Source of the DNA: an uncultured Massilia sp.
GTDB taxonomy: Bacteria; Pseudomonadota; Gammaproteobacteria; Burkholderiales; Burkholderiaceae
Length of the DNA stretch: 33,192 nt
NCBI GenBank assembly: GCA_946886065.1
Contig: CAMPHU010000024.1
Location: 1 to 33,192 of the forward strand
Reading direction: 5' to 3'
The notes beneath the pieces were generated by a model that made no database searches, was not told where the DNA came from, and worked only from the letters and a program-made list of their open reading frames with translations. The position numbers and the translations under genes are program-made. Positions 24,701 to 31,737 of this stretch are shown here, in pieces (the first letter of the stretch is position 1; each line of letters opens with the position of its first letter).

Positions 24701-25293
24701 ATGCGGCCAAGTACAAGGCCTTCGTGGACCAGGTGCGCGCCGAGGAAGCCAAATTGGGCAAGGGCACCCGCCTGGCCGAAGCGGTGGCGCGCTACTTCTA
24801 CAAGCTGATGGCCTACAAGGACGAGTACGAAGTCGCCCGCCTGCATACCGACCCGGCCTTCCGCGACAAGATCGCGAACATGTTCGAAGGCGACATCAAG
24901 CTCAGGTTCCACCTGGCGCCGCCGCTGCTGGCCAAGCACGACAAGGAAGGCCGCGCGATCAAGAAGGAATACGGTTCCTGGATGATGGGGGCCTTCGGCA
25001 TGCTGGCCAAGCTCAAGGGCCTGCGCGGCACCCCGTTCGACGTGTTCGGCTACACCGCCGAGCGCCGCACGGAGCGCGCCCTGATCGGCCAGTACCGCGC
25101 GACCGTCGAGGCCCTGCTGCCGAAGCTGACGCTGGATAATCTTCCTCAGGCCGTGGCGATCGCCAGCATTCCGGAAGACATCCGCGGCTATGGCCACGTG
25201 AAGGAGCGCCACCTGAAGGCCGCGAAAGAGAAGGAAGCGGCGCTGGTGCAGGCCTTCCACGCGCCGGCCGGGGCGGCGCCGCGGGCAGCGTAA
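21736..25293 (+). CDS. Indolepyruvate ferredoxin oxidoreductase, fused single-chain type
   Basis: Oxidatively decarboxylates indolepyruvate and other aryl-pyruvates to acyl-CoA with reduction of ferredoxin; used in aromatic amino acid breakdown. It has 1185 residues and joins the alpha and beta (IorA/IorB-like) subunits in one chain. In order: N-terminal pyrimidine-binding region (about 30-260), TPP-binding region with GDGTYFHSG near residue 528 and YNDAVAMTGGQ, a cysteine-rich part with CEGCGDCSVQSNC (about 665) and CNKDFSCVSGFC (about 698) for iron-sulfur clusters, and the gamma-type domain GILIAGVGGTGVVTVGQ (about 750) with QSGLAQKGGPVMSHV. The start is supported by GGAGA upstream of the ATG. 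It is divergent from an Lrp-type regulator and has a long structured leader. A strong hairpin follows. Confidence 0.96.
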   Translation: MNAPLERANLALPQQEDISLDDKWTLERGRAFMTGTQALIRLPMLQRERDLKAGLNTAGYITGYRGSPVTSVDQTAMKARKHLDAHHVKFHPGMNEDLAATAVWGTQQTNLYKDAKYDGVFAMWYGKGPGVDRCGDVFKHGNNAGSAKHGGVLVLAGDDHAAKSSSTAHQSDHILTHCGIPVLYPSSVQEYIDFGLHAWAMSRYTGLWVSMKCVTDIIESGAVVDLDPDRVQIAMPTDFELPPGGLNIRWPDAVLDQEVRMNNFKWYAALAYARANKLNRIIWDSPTPKIGIITAGKSYVDTRQALADLGIDEQAARDIGLRLYKVGMTWPLESEGVHEFARGLDEILVVEEKRQVMEYALKEALYNLPDSERPRVVGKFDDTGEWSNKDRMGHGDWLLPATYELSPAQIARAIASRISHYCSGHPVEQRVRERIAFLEAKELVLKNIPAKANPQTDRIPYFCSGCPHNSSTKVPEGSRAMAGIGCHYMVLWMDRETSTFTHMGAEGTTWIGQSPFTDEKHVFVNLGDGTYFHSGILAIRAAVAAKVNITYKILYNDAVAMTGGQNVDGPLDPGMITRQIAAEGVRPIIVVTDEPEKYPDDYAWAEGVTVRHRSELMDVQKELREMPGVSAVIYDQTCASEKRRRRKKGEFPDPAKRAVINEAVCEGCGDCSVQSNCLSVEPLETELGRKRQINQSSCNKDFSCVSGFCPSFVTVEGGGLKKPKKAAAADNAAPALPAPVIPSVAEPFGILIAGVGGTGVVTVGQILAVAAHVEGKGAIVLDQSGLAQKGGPVMSHVRLAEHQADLHSTRVGTGSADLVIGCDQIVTASRDALSRMGEGRTWAAVNSTGATTAAFVKNPDWQFPAEGSRGAILQACGEKNVDFVDAGQIATALMGDSIATNMFMLGYAFQKGHVPLQEASLIKAIELNGVSVPFNKAAFHWGRSAAHDLASVKKLVTPAQVIEFKRTQGLDEIIQRRVELLTAYQNAAYAAKYKAFVDQVRAEEAKLGKGTRLAEAVARYFYKLMAYKDEYEVARLHTDPAFRDKIANMFEGDIKLRFHLAPPLLAKHDKEGRAIKKEYGSWMMGAFGMLAKLKGLRGTPFDVFGYTAERRTERALIGQYRATVEALLPKLTLDNLPQAVAIASIPEDIRGYGHVKERHLKAAKEKEAALVQAFHAPAGAAPRAA

Positions 25294-25303
25294 CAAGGGC
25301 CTT

Positions 25304-25335
25304 TGCGCACGGCGGGCGCCGGCCCGCCGTGCGCA
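25304..25335 (+). terminator. Hairpin after the indolepyruvate oxidoreductase gene
   Basis: A perfect 14-bp stem TGCGCACGGCGGGC (25304-25317) with its complement (25322-25335) and a GCCG loop, starting 10 bases after the stop. It is a very stable terminator stem, but the T-run is poor. Confidence 0.6.
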
Positions 25336-25423
25336 TGCTCGCTTTGATATCTCTCTAGCATTTTTCGTTGCTGGACAGACTCAACTGTTACAGTTGGTTG
25401 CACTTGGGCCCGGTATGCACGTC

Positions 25424-25429
25424 TATAAT
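25424..25429 (+). promoter_or_regulatory. -10 element of a probable leaderless S41 protease transcript
   Basis: Consensus TATAAT ends seven bases before the ATG at 25437, placing the transcription start at or next to the A of ATG. No Shine-Dalgarno sequence lies between. TTGCAC (25398-25403) is a possible but poorly spaced -35 (20 bases). Confidence 0.6.
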
Positions 25430-25436
25430 CGGGCGC

Positions 25437-27032
25437 ATGAGAACGTCTACTGCACCGCGCCGCCAGGCGCTCCCCCTGCGCCTGTTGTCCACCTCGCTCG
25501 CAGCACTGTTCGTCCTCGCCGGTTGCGGCGGCGGCGGCGGTTCGGCGGGCACGACCGTGGGCAGCGCCCCGCCTTCGTCCCAGCAACCGCCTCCGGGCAC
25601 GTCGCCGTCGATCGGCCTGTCGGCGGAAGACCGCGACCCGAGCCTGCTGGGCGACGCGTATAACAACTACTGGAACATGTGCGCCAAGCCGCGCACCGGC
25701 GTCGACGCCAGCGGCAAGCCCTTCCCGGACCGCCAGGGCACCCTGCTCGACGAGCTGAAGTTCCTGCGCGCCTGGACCCACCAGTATTACCTGTGGTTCG
25801 ACGAGGTGCCGACCACCTACCCGATGGCGAGCTTCACCGATCCGCTCGATTACTTCGAGGTGCTCAAGACGAGCGCGCTGACCCCGTCGGGCAAGCCCAA
25901 GGACAATTACCACTTCACCTATCCGACCGCGGAATGGGACGCCATGCAGAACCAGGGCGTCGAACTGGGCTATGGCCTGACCTTCTCGCGCAATACCGGC
26001 TCGAAGGTGCCGCGCACCTGGCTGGTGGCGGCGATCGAACCGGGCTCGCCGGCGGCCACCGCCGGCCTGCGCCGCGGCGACATGCTGCTGCGCGTCGACG
26101 GCGTCGACTTCGTCAGCGGCGACACCCAGGCGGCGGTCGACACCATCAACAACGGCCTGTTCCCGAGCTCGGCCGGCGAGGCGCACCGCTTCACCTTCCA
26201 GCGCGCCGGCGCGCAGTTCGAGGTGACCATGGTCGGCGCCGACGTGGTCGTGGACCCGGTGAAGAACGTCAAGGTGATCGAGACCGCCAGCGGCAAGGTC
26301 GGCTACCTGACGTTCGAGACGCACAACGGCGTGTCGGAGAAGCAGCTGGTGGACGCCTTCACCACCTTCAAGCAGGAAGGCGTCACCGACCTGGTGCTGG
26401 ACATGCGCTACAACGGCGGCGGCCTGCTGTACGTCGCCAGCCAGCTGGCCTACATGATCGCCGGTCCCCAGACGACCAGCGGCAAGGTGTTCGAGCGCCT
26501 GCAGTACAACTCGAAGCTCGGCTCCAGCAATCCGATCATGTTCCGCAACACCGCCTACGGCTTCTCGTCGCCCGACCCGATCGCCGCCGGCACGCCCCTG
26601 CCTTACCTGGGCCTGCAACGCGTGACCGTGCTCAGCACCAATGGCACCTGCTCGGCCAGCGAGTCGGTGATCAACGGCCTGCGCGGCGCCGACATCGAGG
26701 TGATCCAGATCGGCGGCGCGACTTGCGGCAAGCCGTATGGCTTCTCGCCGGTGCCGAACTGCGGCACGACCTATTTCTCGATCGAGTTCAAGGGCGTGAA
26801 CAACAAGGGCTTCGGCGACTACGCGGACGGCTTCGCGCCGACCTGCCAGGTGTCCGACGACCTGTCGCGCCCGGTGGGCGATCCGGCCGAGGGCCTGCTG
26901 GCCGCGGCGCTGGCCTACCGCACCAACCGCAGCTGCCCGGCGCCGTCCGGCCAGAGCAGCGCGCGCCAGGTGCCGATGCAGCTGGTGCGTCCGGCGATCC
27001 AGGAGATCCGCGTCTTCTCGCCAAGCCGCTGA
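25437..27032 (+). CDS. S41-family peptidase lipoprotein with PDZ domain
   Basis: A 531-residue C-terminal-processing-type serine protease. The lipoprotein signal has lipobox LAGC with Cys30, followed by a glycine run and a Pro/Ser-rich linker, so it is membrane-anchored outside the cytoplasm. An N-terminal helical part with WNMCAKP and WTHQYYLWFDEVP is followed by a PDZ-like domain (about 185-270, AIEPGSPAATAGLRRGDMLLRVDG). The tail-specific protease core has DLVLDMRYNGGG, the probable nucleophile Ser406 in GTCSASES, and Lys432 in TCGKPYGF. Cysteines sit immediately beside both catalytic residues. The mRNA may be leaderless. It is followed by the M14 peptidase gene with its own promoter. The substrate is unknown. 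Confidence 0.92.
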   Translation: MRTSTAPRRQALPLRLLSTSLAALFVLAGCGGGGGSAGTTVGSAPPSSQQPPPGTSPSIGLSAEDRDPSLLGDAYNNYWNMCAKPRTGVDASGKPFPDRQGTLLDELKFLRAWTHQYYLWFDEVPTTYPMASFTDPLDYFEVLKTSALTPSGKPKDNYHFTYPTAEWDAMQNQGVELGYGLTFSRNTGSKVPRTWLVAAIEPGSPAATAGLRRGDMLLRVDGVDFVSGDTQAAVDTINNGLFPSSAGEAHRFTFQRAGAQFEVTMVGADVVVDPVKNVKVIETASGKVGYLTFETHNGVSEKQLVDAFTTFKQEGVTDLVLDMRYNGGGLLYVASQLAYMIAGPQTTSGKVFERLQYNSKLGSSNPIMFRNTAYGFSSPDPIAAGTPLPYLGLQRVTVLSTNGTCSASESVINGLRGADIEVIQIGGATCGKPYGFSPVPNCGTTYFSIEFKGVNNKGFGDYADGFAPTCQVSDDLSRPVGDPAEGLLAAALAYRTNRSCPAPSGQSSARQVPMQLVRPAIQEIRVFSPSR

Positions 27033-27043
27033 CCTGCTCTTGC

Positions 27044-27072
27044 TTCCCCGGCTGCCTCACGGCGCCGGGGAA
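27044..27072 (+). terminator. Hairpin after the S41 protease gene
   Basis: TTCCCCGGC (27044-27052) with GCCGGGGAA (27064-27072), loop of 11 bases. It lacks a T-run and runs into the promoter of the next gene. Confidence 0.45.
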
Positions 27073-27078
27073 CGCGTC

Positions 27079-27084
27079 TATAAT
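27079..27084 (+). promoter_or_regulatory. -10 element of the M14 peptidase gene
   Basis: TATAAT in the context GTCTATAATC, the same ten bases as at 25421-25430. The predicted start is about 27091, and GGAG at 27111-27114 serves as ribosome-binding site for ATG 27123. Confidence 0.55.
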
Positions 27085-27122
27085 CTCCGGCTTTGCGACC
27101 CTTCATTTGCCGGAGCTTCCCG

Positions 27123-28889
27123 ATGATCCGTTCTGCGTTCCTGCTGGCCGTCCTGGCCGCCGCGCCGCTGTCCCACGCCGCGACCGCCCAGTCCCTCTCC
27201 ACCGTATCCGAGCGCTCGGGCTTCCAGCGCACCGGCCGCTATGACGAAGTGATCGCCCTGTGCGGCGCCTTCCAGAAGGCCTATCCGCAGCAGGTCCGCT
27301 GCGTCGACTTCGGCCGCACTCCGGAAGACCGCCCGATGAAGGCGCTGATCGTGAGCGGCAGCGGCGCCTTCACGCCGCAGGAAGCGAAGCGCCAGGGCCT
27401 GCCGGTGACCCTGATCCAGGGCGGCATCCACGCGGGCGAGATCGACGGCAAGGACGCCGGCTTCCTGGCCCTGCGCGAAGTGCTGGACGGCCAGCTGGCC
27501 AAGGGCGCGCTCGGGAAGCAGGTGCTGATCTTCGTCCCGGTGTTCAACGTCGATGGCCACGAGCGCTTCGGCAAGTGGAACCGCCCGAACCAGCGCGGCC
27601 CGGTGGAGATGGGCTGGCGCACCACCGCCCAGAACTTCAACCTGAACCGCGACTACGTCAAGGCCGACGCGCCCGAGATGCAGGCCATGCTCGGCCTGGT
27701 CAACGCCTGGGATCCGCTGACCTATGTCGACCTGCACGTGACCGACGGCGCCAAGTTCCAGCACGACGTCTCGATCCAGGTCGAGCCGGTGTATTCGGGC
27801 GACCCGGAATTCCGCCAGGCCGGCCTGGCGCTGCGCGGCGGCGTGATCGCCGACATCGCCAGGCAGGGCTCGATGCCGCAGTCCTACTACATGTCCTTCG
27901 CCAAGACCGACGATCCGATGTCGGGTTTCGTCGACAGCGTGTCCGACCCGCGCTTCTCGACCGGCTACTTCCAGCTGCGCAACCGCATGGCGCTGCTGGT
28001 CGAGACCCACTCGTGGAAGGACTACCCGACCCGCGTGCGCGTCACCCACAACACCGTGATCTCGATCCTGGAGCAGGTGGCGAAGCATGGCAAGGCCTGG
28101 CAGCAGGCGGCCCTGGCCGCCGACGCGCGCGCCATGAAGCTGGCCGACGCCAAGGTGGCGCTGACCTACCGCACCACCGACAAGACCCAGATGGTCGACT
28201 TCCAGGGCTATGAATACACGCGCGCGCCCTCGAACGTGTCGGGCATGCTGATGACCCGCTACGACGAGACCAAGCCGCAGGTGTGGCGCGTGCCGCTGCG
28301 CGAGGAGGTGGTGCCCGACCTGGAAGTGAAGGCGCCGCGCGCCGGCTACATCGTCCCTGCCGCGTACGCGGCGATGGTGGCGGAGAAGCTCAAGCTGCAC
28401 GGCATCGCCTTCCGCAAGCTGGACAAGGCGGTCGAAGGCGCCAATGTCGAAACTTTCCGCGCCGACAAGGCCACTTTTGGCGCGACCTCCTTCGAAGGGC
28501 ACCAGCGTTTGACGGTGGAAGGCAAGTGGAAGATTGAAGCGCGCACGGTCATGCGCGGTTCGCTGTTCGTGCCGATCGCCCAGCCGAAGGCGCGCCTGGT
28601 GATGGCGCTGCTGGAGCCGCAGGCGCCGGATTCGCTCGCGGGCTGGGGCATGTTCAACACCGCCTACGAGCGCAAGGAATACATGGAAGAGTACGTGGCG
28701 GAGGATGTGGCGCGCGAGCAGATGGCGGCGGATCCGAAGGTGGCGGAGGAATTCCAGCGCAAGCTCGACACCGATCCGGCGTTTGCCAAGAACCCGCATG
28801 CAAGGCTGGAGTTCTTCGCGAAGCGGCACTCGTCGTGGGATGAGCGCTATAACCTGTATCCGGTGATGCGCACGAATGTAGTGCTGTAA
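27123..28889 (+). CDS. M14-family zinc metallopeptidase, secreted
   Basis: A 588-residue carboxypeptidase-like enzyme with an N-terminal signal peptide (cleavage near SHA-ATA, residues 18-21). Zinc ligands are His103 and Glu106 in GGIHAGEIDGKDAG and His205 in YVDLHVTDG; the catalytic Glu294 is in LLVETHSWKDY. FVPVFNVDGHERFGKWNRPNQRGP and NFNLNRDYVKADAPE are typical of the bacterial M14 subfamily. A C-terminal region of about 270 residues, beta-rich (YIVPAAYAAMVAEKLKLHGI), has no catalytic motif I recognise. Adjacent to another secreted protease, it may help digest external or periplasmic peptides. A palindromic repeat follows it. Confidence 0.93.
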   Translation: MIRSAFLLAVLAAAPLSHAATAQSLSTVSERSGFQRTGRYDEVIALCGAFQKAYPQQVRCVDFGRTPEDRPMKALIVSGSGAFTPQEAKRQGLPVTLIQGGIHAGEIDGKDAGFLALREVLDGQLAKGALGKQVLIFVPVFNVDGHERFGKWNRPNQRGPVEMGWRTTAQNFNLNRDYVKADAPEMQAMLGLVNAWDPLTYVDLHVTDGAKFQHDVSIQVEPVYSGDPEFRQAGLALRGGVIADIARQGSMPQSYYMSFAKTDDPMSGFVDSVSDPRFSTGYFQLRNRMALLVETHSWKDYPTRVRVTHNTVISILEQVAKHGKAWQQAALAADARAMKLADAKVALTYRTTDKTQMVDFQGYEYTRAPSNVSGMLMTRYDETKPQVWRVPLREEVVPDLEVKAPRAGYIVPAAYAAMVAEKLKLHGIAFRKLDKAVEGANVETFRADKATFGATSFEGHQRLTVEGKWKIEARTVMRGSLFVPIAQPKARLVMALLEPQAPDSLAGWGMFNTAYERKEYMEEYVAEDVAREQMAADPKVAEEFQRKLDTDPAFAKNPHARLEFFAKRHSSWDERYNLYPVMRTNVVL

Positions 28890-28932
28890 GCCGGTGAACC
28901 GAGGCGCTGCCCCCTTTCACCCGCACCTTTCA

Positions 28933-28964
28933 AACGTCATCCCCGCGAAGGCGGGGATGACGTT
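28933..28964. repeat. REP-like intergenic palindrome between convergent genes
   Basis: A perfect 14-bp stem AACGTCATCCCCGC (28933-28946) and its complement (28951-28964) around GAAG. The core ATCCCCGCGAAGGCGGGGAT is a form of palindrome repeated in many proteobacterial genomes. Between two convergent genes it can also act as a bidirectional terminator. Confidence 0.65.
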
Positions 28965-28977
28965 CATGAGCTAACGC

Positions 28978-29481
28978 TTACTGCCCCACCGACCTCAACA
29001 TCACCGTCGTCACCTTCCCCTCCGCATCGATCAGCTGATACAGCCGGTCATACTCCTCATCCCCGATCTCCGCCCCCGGCGCCCCGCCGAACAGCTTCAC
29101 CAGCTCCCCCAGCGTATTCGAGTGCCCCACCACCAGCACCGGCCCCTGCATCGTCTTCACCTTCTCCACCAGCGCCTTCGGCGCCCGCGGGTCGTAGCTT
29201 TGCACCTGCAGCCCCAGCTGGGCCGCCAGCGGCTGCGCGGTCTGCCGGGTGCGTGCATACGGCGTGCTGAAGATGGCCGTGACCCCGGTGCGTCCCAGGA
29301 TGGTGGCGATGTTGCGCGCCCGCGCCTGCCCCTGCGGCGTCAGTTCGGGGTCCTGGCCCACGCTGGCCTTTTCGCCATGGCGCACCAGGTAAACGATGCT
29401 CGGCTCAGCCATGGCGGCGCAGGGCAGGAAGACGGCCAAGGCCAGGGCCAGTTGTCTCAGCAGGCGGGAAGTCACACACAT
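28978..29481 (-). CDS. Secreted histidine phosphatase, SixA/phosphoglycerate-mutase-like
   Basis: A 167-residue protein with a signal peptide (cleavage after CAAMA, about residue 24), so periplasmic. The phospho-accepting His is in YLVRHGEKA, and the second catalytic part is VLVVGHSNTLGELV; ELTPQGQARARNIA and FSTPYARTRQTAQPLA are the other family signatures. E. coli SixA is cytoplasmic and acts on phospho-histidine; the export signal here suggests a different substrate. AGAGGA precedes the ATG. A strong terminator lies only 17 bases upstream of the start codon, at the end of ttcA, which leaves no room for a separate promoter in between. Confidence 0.9.
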   Translation of the reverse strand: MCVTSRLLRQLALALAVFLPCAAMAEPSIVYLVRHGEKASVGQDPELTPQGQARARNIATILGRTGVTAIFSTPYARTRQTAQPLAAQLGLQVQSYDPRAPKALVEKVKTMQGPVLVVGHSNTLGELVKLFGGAPGAEIGDEEYDRLYQLIDAEGKVTTVMLRSVGQ

Positions 29482-29498
29482 CGCAATCCTCTTGGACG

Positions 29499-29529
29499 AA
29501 AAAAAAGCAGAGTACCACGCCTCTGCTTT
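29499..29529 (-). terminator. Rho-independent terminator of ttcA
   Basis: On the minus strand, a 9-bp stem (29529-29521 with 29512-29504) with an eight-base loop is followed by eight T residues (the A-run 29499-29506). It is the best terminator in the window. Confidence 0.9.
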
Positions 29530-29549
29530 CTTTCCGCCGCCGGCCAGGC

Positions 29550-30467
29550 TTACAGCTGGGTCAGCGAGATGGTATTGGGCGCCGGCGTCGAGCACGGCTC
29601 CTCGTCGAAGGCGATGTCGCCGTTCGGATTGGCCACGCCGTCCACCTTGAGGCCGGCGAAGCCGAACAGGTCGCGGTCCATCAGGTGCGAGGGCACCACG
29701 GTGCTGAGCGACGAGAACACGTTGTCCACGCGGCCCGGATGCTTCTTCTCCCAGTCGCGCAGCATGGCCTTGATCTGCTTGCGCTGCAGGTTTTCCTGCG
29801 AGCCGCACAGGTCGCAAGGGATGATCGGGAAGCCTTTGACTTCCGCATAGCGCTCGGTATCGGCTTCCTTCACATAGGCCAGCGGGCGGATCACCATGTG
29901 CTTGCCGTCGTCCGAGACCAGCTTGGCCGGCATGCCCTTCAGCTTGCCGCCGAAGAACATGTTGAGGAAGAAGGTTTCTAGGATGTCGTCGCGGTGGTGG
30001 CCCAGGGCGATCTTGTTGCAGCCCAGCTCGTCCGCCACGCGGTAGAGGATGCCGCGCCGCAGGCGCGAGCACAGCGAGCAGGTGGTCTTGCCTTCCGGGA
30101 TCAGGCGCTTGACGATGCTGTAGGTGTCCTGGTTCTCGATGTGGTAGGGCACGCCCAGCTTGTCCAGGTAGGCCGGCAGCACCTCGGCCGGGAAGTTCGG
30201 CTGCTTCTGGTCCAGGTTCACCGCCACGATGTCGAAGTGGATCGGCGCGCGCTCGCGCAGGGTCAGCAGGATGTCGAGCAGGGCATAGCTGTCCTTGCCG
30301 CCCGACAGGCAGACCATCACCTTGTCGCCGTCCTCGATCATGTTGAAGTCGCCGATCGCCTGGCCCACCAGGCGGCACAGGCGCTTGTGCAGCTTGTTGT
30401 TCTCGTAGGCGACCTTCTCCGCCTTCCTGGTGTCGGCCGCCAGCTGGTCGAGATCTGCTTCGCTCAT
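29550..30467 (-). CDS. ttcA: tRNA 2-thiocytidine(32) synthetase
   Basis: Thiolates cytidine 32 of certain tRNAs using ATP and an iron-sulfur cluster. It has 305 residues. The ATP-pyrophosphatase PP-loop is SGGKDS (55-60). The conserved cysteines are Cys130 and Cys133 in TTCSLCSR and Cys218/Cys221 in PCDLCG, matching the cluster-binding cysteines of Ttc[20 protein letters not shown] is the family signature. The start (30467) overlaps the folB stop by four bases (ATGA), so the genes are coupled. A strong terminator closes the operon. Confidence 0.97.
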   Translation of the reverse strand: MSEADLDQLAADTRKAEKVAYENNKLHKRLCRLVGQAIGDFNMIEDGDKVMVCLSGGKDSYALLDILLTLRERAPIHFDIVAVNLDQKQPNFPAEVLPAYLDKLGVPYHIENQDTYSIVKRLIPEGKTTCSLCSRLRRGILYRVADELGCNKIALGHHRDDILETFFLNMFFGGKLKGMPAKLVSDDGKHMVIRPLAYVKEADTERYAEVKGFPIIPCDLCGSQENLQRKQIKAMLRDWEKKHPGRVDNVFSSLSTVVPSHLMDRDLFGFAGLKVDGVANPNGDIAFDEEPCSTPAPNTISLTQL

Positions 30468-30862
30468 GCTTCTTCCTTCACTTGGAACACTTCGACGCCC
30501 ACGCCTTCGCAGTCGGGGTAGACGTCCGGCTTCATGGTCGACACGCGCGCCGCGCGCACGCGCGGATGCAGCAGCATCGCCTTGACCACGTCGTCGCACA
30601 GCGTTTCCTGCAGGTGGATGTGACCCTTGGCGACGCGGTTTGCAATCGTCTCGCGCATGAAGTCGTAGTCCACCACTTCCGACAGCTGGTCGGCCTTCGG
30701 GGTCGACTGCTCGAGCGGGATGTAGAGGTCGACGTTGATCATGACACGCTGTTCCGCCTTCTTCTCGAAGTCGTGGACGCCGATGTTGATCATCACTTCG
30801 TAGTTGCGCAGGAACAGCCGGCGGCAATCGCGCAAGCTCGGGTGGGTCAGGGCGGACAACAT
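30464..30862 (-). CDS. folB: Dihydroneopterin aldolase
   Basis: Cleaves 7,8-dihydroneopterin to 6-hydroxymethyl-7,8-dihydropterin and glycolaldehyde in folate synthesis. It has 132 residues. [20 protein letters not shown] and the substrate-site [11 protein letters not shown], with the catalytic Tyr, are diagnostic; Lys in [18 protein letters not shown] is the catalytic lysine. AAGG lies before the ATG. It is the second gene of a folM-folB-ttcA run, 15 bases after folM, and shares the ATGA overlap with ttcA. The tail is slightly longer than the E. coli enzyme. Confidence 0.95.
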   Translation of the reverse strand: MLSALTHPSLRDCRRLFLRNYEVMINIGVHDFEKKAEQRVMINVDLYIPLEQSTPKADQLSEVVDYDFMRETIANRVAKGHIHLQETLCDDVVKAMLLHPRVRAARVSTMKPDVYPDCEGVGVEVFQVKEEA

Positions 30863-30877
30863 GGTTAGCCTTATCGA

Positions 30878-31672
30878 TTAAATGGAATGAGATTGTTCGG
30901 TCAGGAACATCACGTCGCGCCCCAGGGGCATCAGGTGCTGGCCGCCGTCGACCAGCAGGGTGGTGCCGGTCAGCGCGCGCGCGCCGGCCGCGTAGACGAC
31001 CGCGTCGGCGATGTCCTGCGGGGTCGAGGAGCGCCCCAGCGGCGTGGCCTGGTGGGCGCGCGCAAAGCCTTCCTCGCTCTGCTCGCCCGACACCATGGTG
31101 ATGCCGGGCGCCACGCCGACCACGCGCAGCCTCGGCGCCAGCGCCTGGGCCAGCATCGTGGTGGCGGTGTGCAGCGCCGCCTTCGACAGCGTGTACGACA
31201 GAAAATCCGGGTTGAGATTGTACAGTTTCTGGTCCAGCAAGTTGATCACCACCGACTGCCCGCCCTCCGGCGTCGCCGCGTGCAGCGCCTGCGCCAGCAG
31301 CAGCGGCGCGGCGACGTTCGCCTGCATGTGGGTGGCCAGCAGGCTTGGCGAGAATGCGGTGGCCGTGTCGTATTCAAACAACGAAGCATTGTTCACAATG
31401 CAAGACACGGGGCCGAGCTCGGCGGCGGCGCGGCCGGGCAGGGCGCGCACCGCGTCTTCGGCGGCCAGGTCGCACTGCAGCGCCACCGCGCGCCGGCCGA
31501 GGGCGCGGATGGCTTCCACCGTCTCCAGCGCCTCCGCCTCGGAATGGCGGTAATGGACGGCCACGTCCCAGCCGGCGCGGGCCAGGCCGAGCGCGATGGC
31601 GCGTCCCAGGCGGCGCGCCGCGCCCGTCACGAGCGCGACCCTGGGGAGGGCGGTCGAAGCGTTTTCCGTCAT
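30878..31672 (-). CDS. folM: Pteridine-reductase-type SDR (FolM-like)
   Basis: A 264-residue SDR. The coenzyme motif [17 protein letters not shown], with Arg in TGxxxR, is typical of pteridine reductases and FolM, which reduce dihydromonapterin or dihydrofolate with NADPH. NNASLF replaces the usual NNAG, and the catalytic pair is YTLSK (Tyr, Lys). VLVDGG-type ending: [16 protein letters not shown] precedes the ATG at 31672; longer upstream frames overlap the divergent promoter. It is the first gene of an operon with folB, which supports a pterin substrate. Confidence 0.88.
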   Translation of the reverse strand: MTENASTALPRVALVTGAARRLGRAIALGLARAGWDVAVHYRHSEAEALETVEAIRALGRRAVALQCDLAAEDAVRALPGRAAAELGPVSCIVNNASLFEYDTATAFSPSLLATHMQANVAAPLLLAQALHAATPEGGQSVVINLLDQKLYNLNPDFLSYTLSKAALHTATTMLAQALAPRLRVVGVAPGITMVSGEQSEEGFARAHQATPLGRSSTPQDIADAVVYAAGARALTGTTLLVDGGQHLMPLGRDVMFLTEQSHSI

Positions 31673-31702
31673 GTGTCCTGTGGCTCCCGTGGAGGAGTCA
31701 AA

Positions 31703-31731
31703 TTGTTGATATGGGCCGATCTCGCTACAAT
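31703..31731 (+). promoter_or_regulatory. Promoter of the MidA-type methyltransferase gene (leaderless)
   Basis: TTGTTG (31703-31708) and TACAAT (31726-31731) are separated by 17 bases. The -10 ends six bases before the ATG at 31738, so the mRNA likely starts at the start codon. There is no Shine-Dalgarno sequence. Confidence 0.6.
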
Positions 31732-31737
31732 GCCGGC

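Noticed and set aside
21550..25296. 1248-codon minus-strand open frame opposite the indolepyruvate oxidoreductase
   Set aside because: Composition (runs of H, V, A, G, R, D) is that of an antisense shadow; the plus-strand product has clear domains over its whole length.
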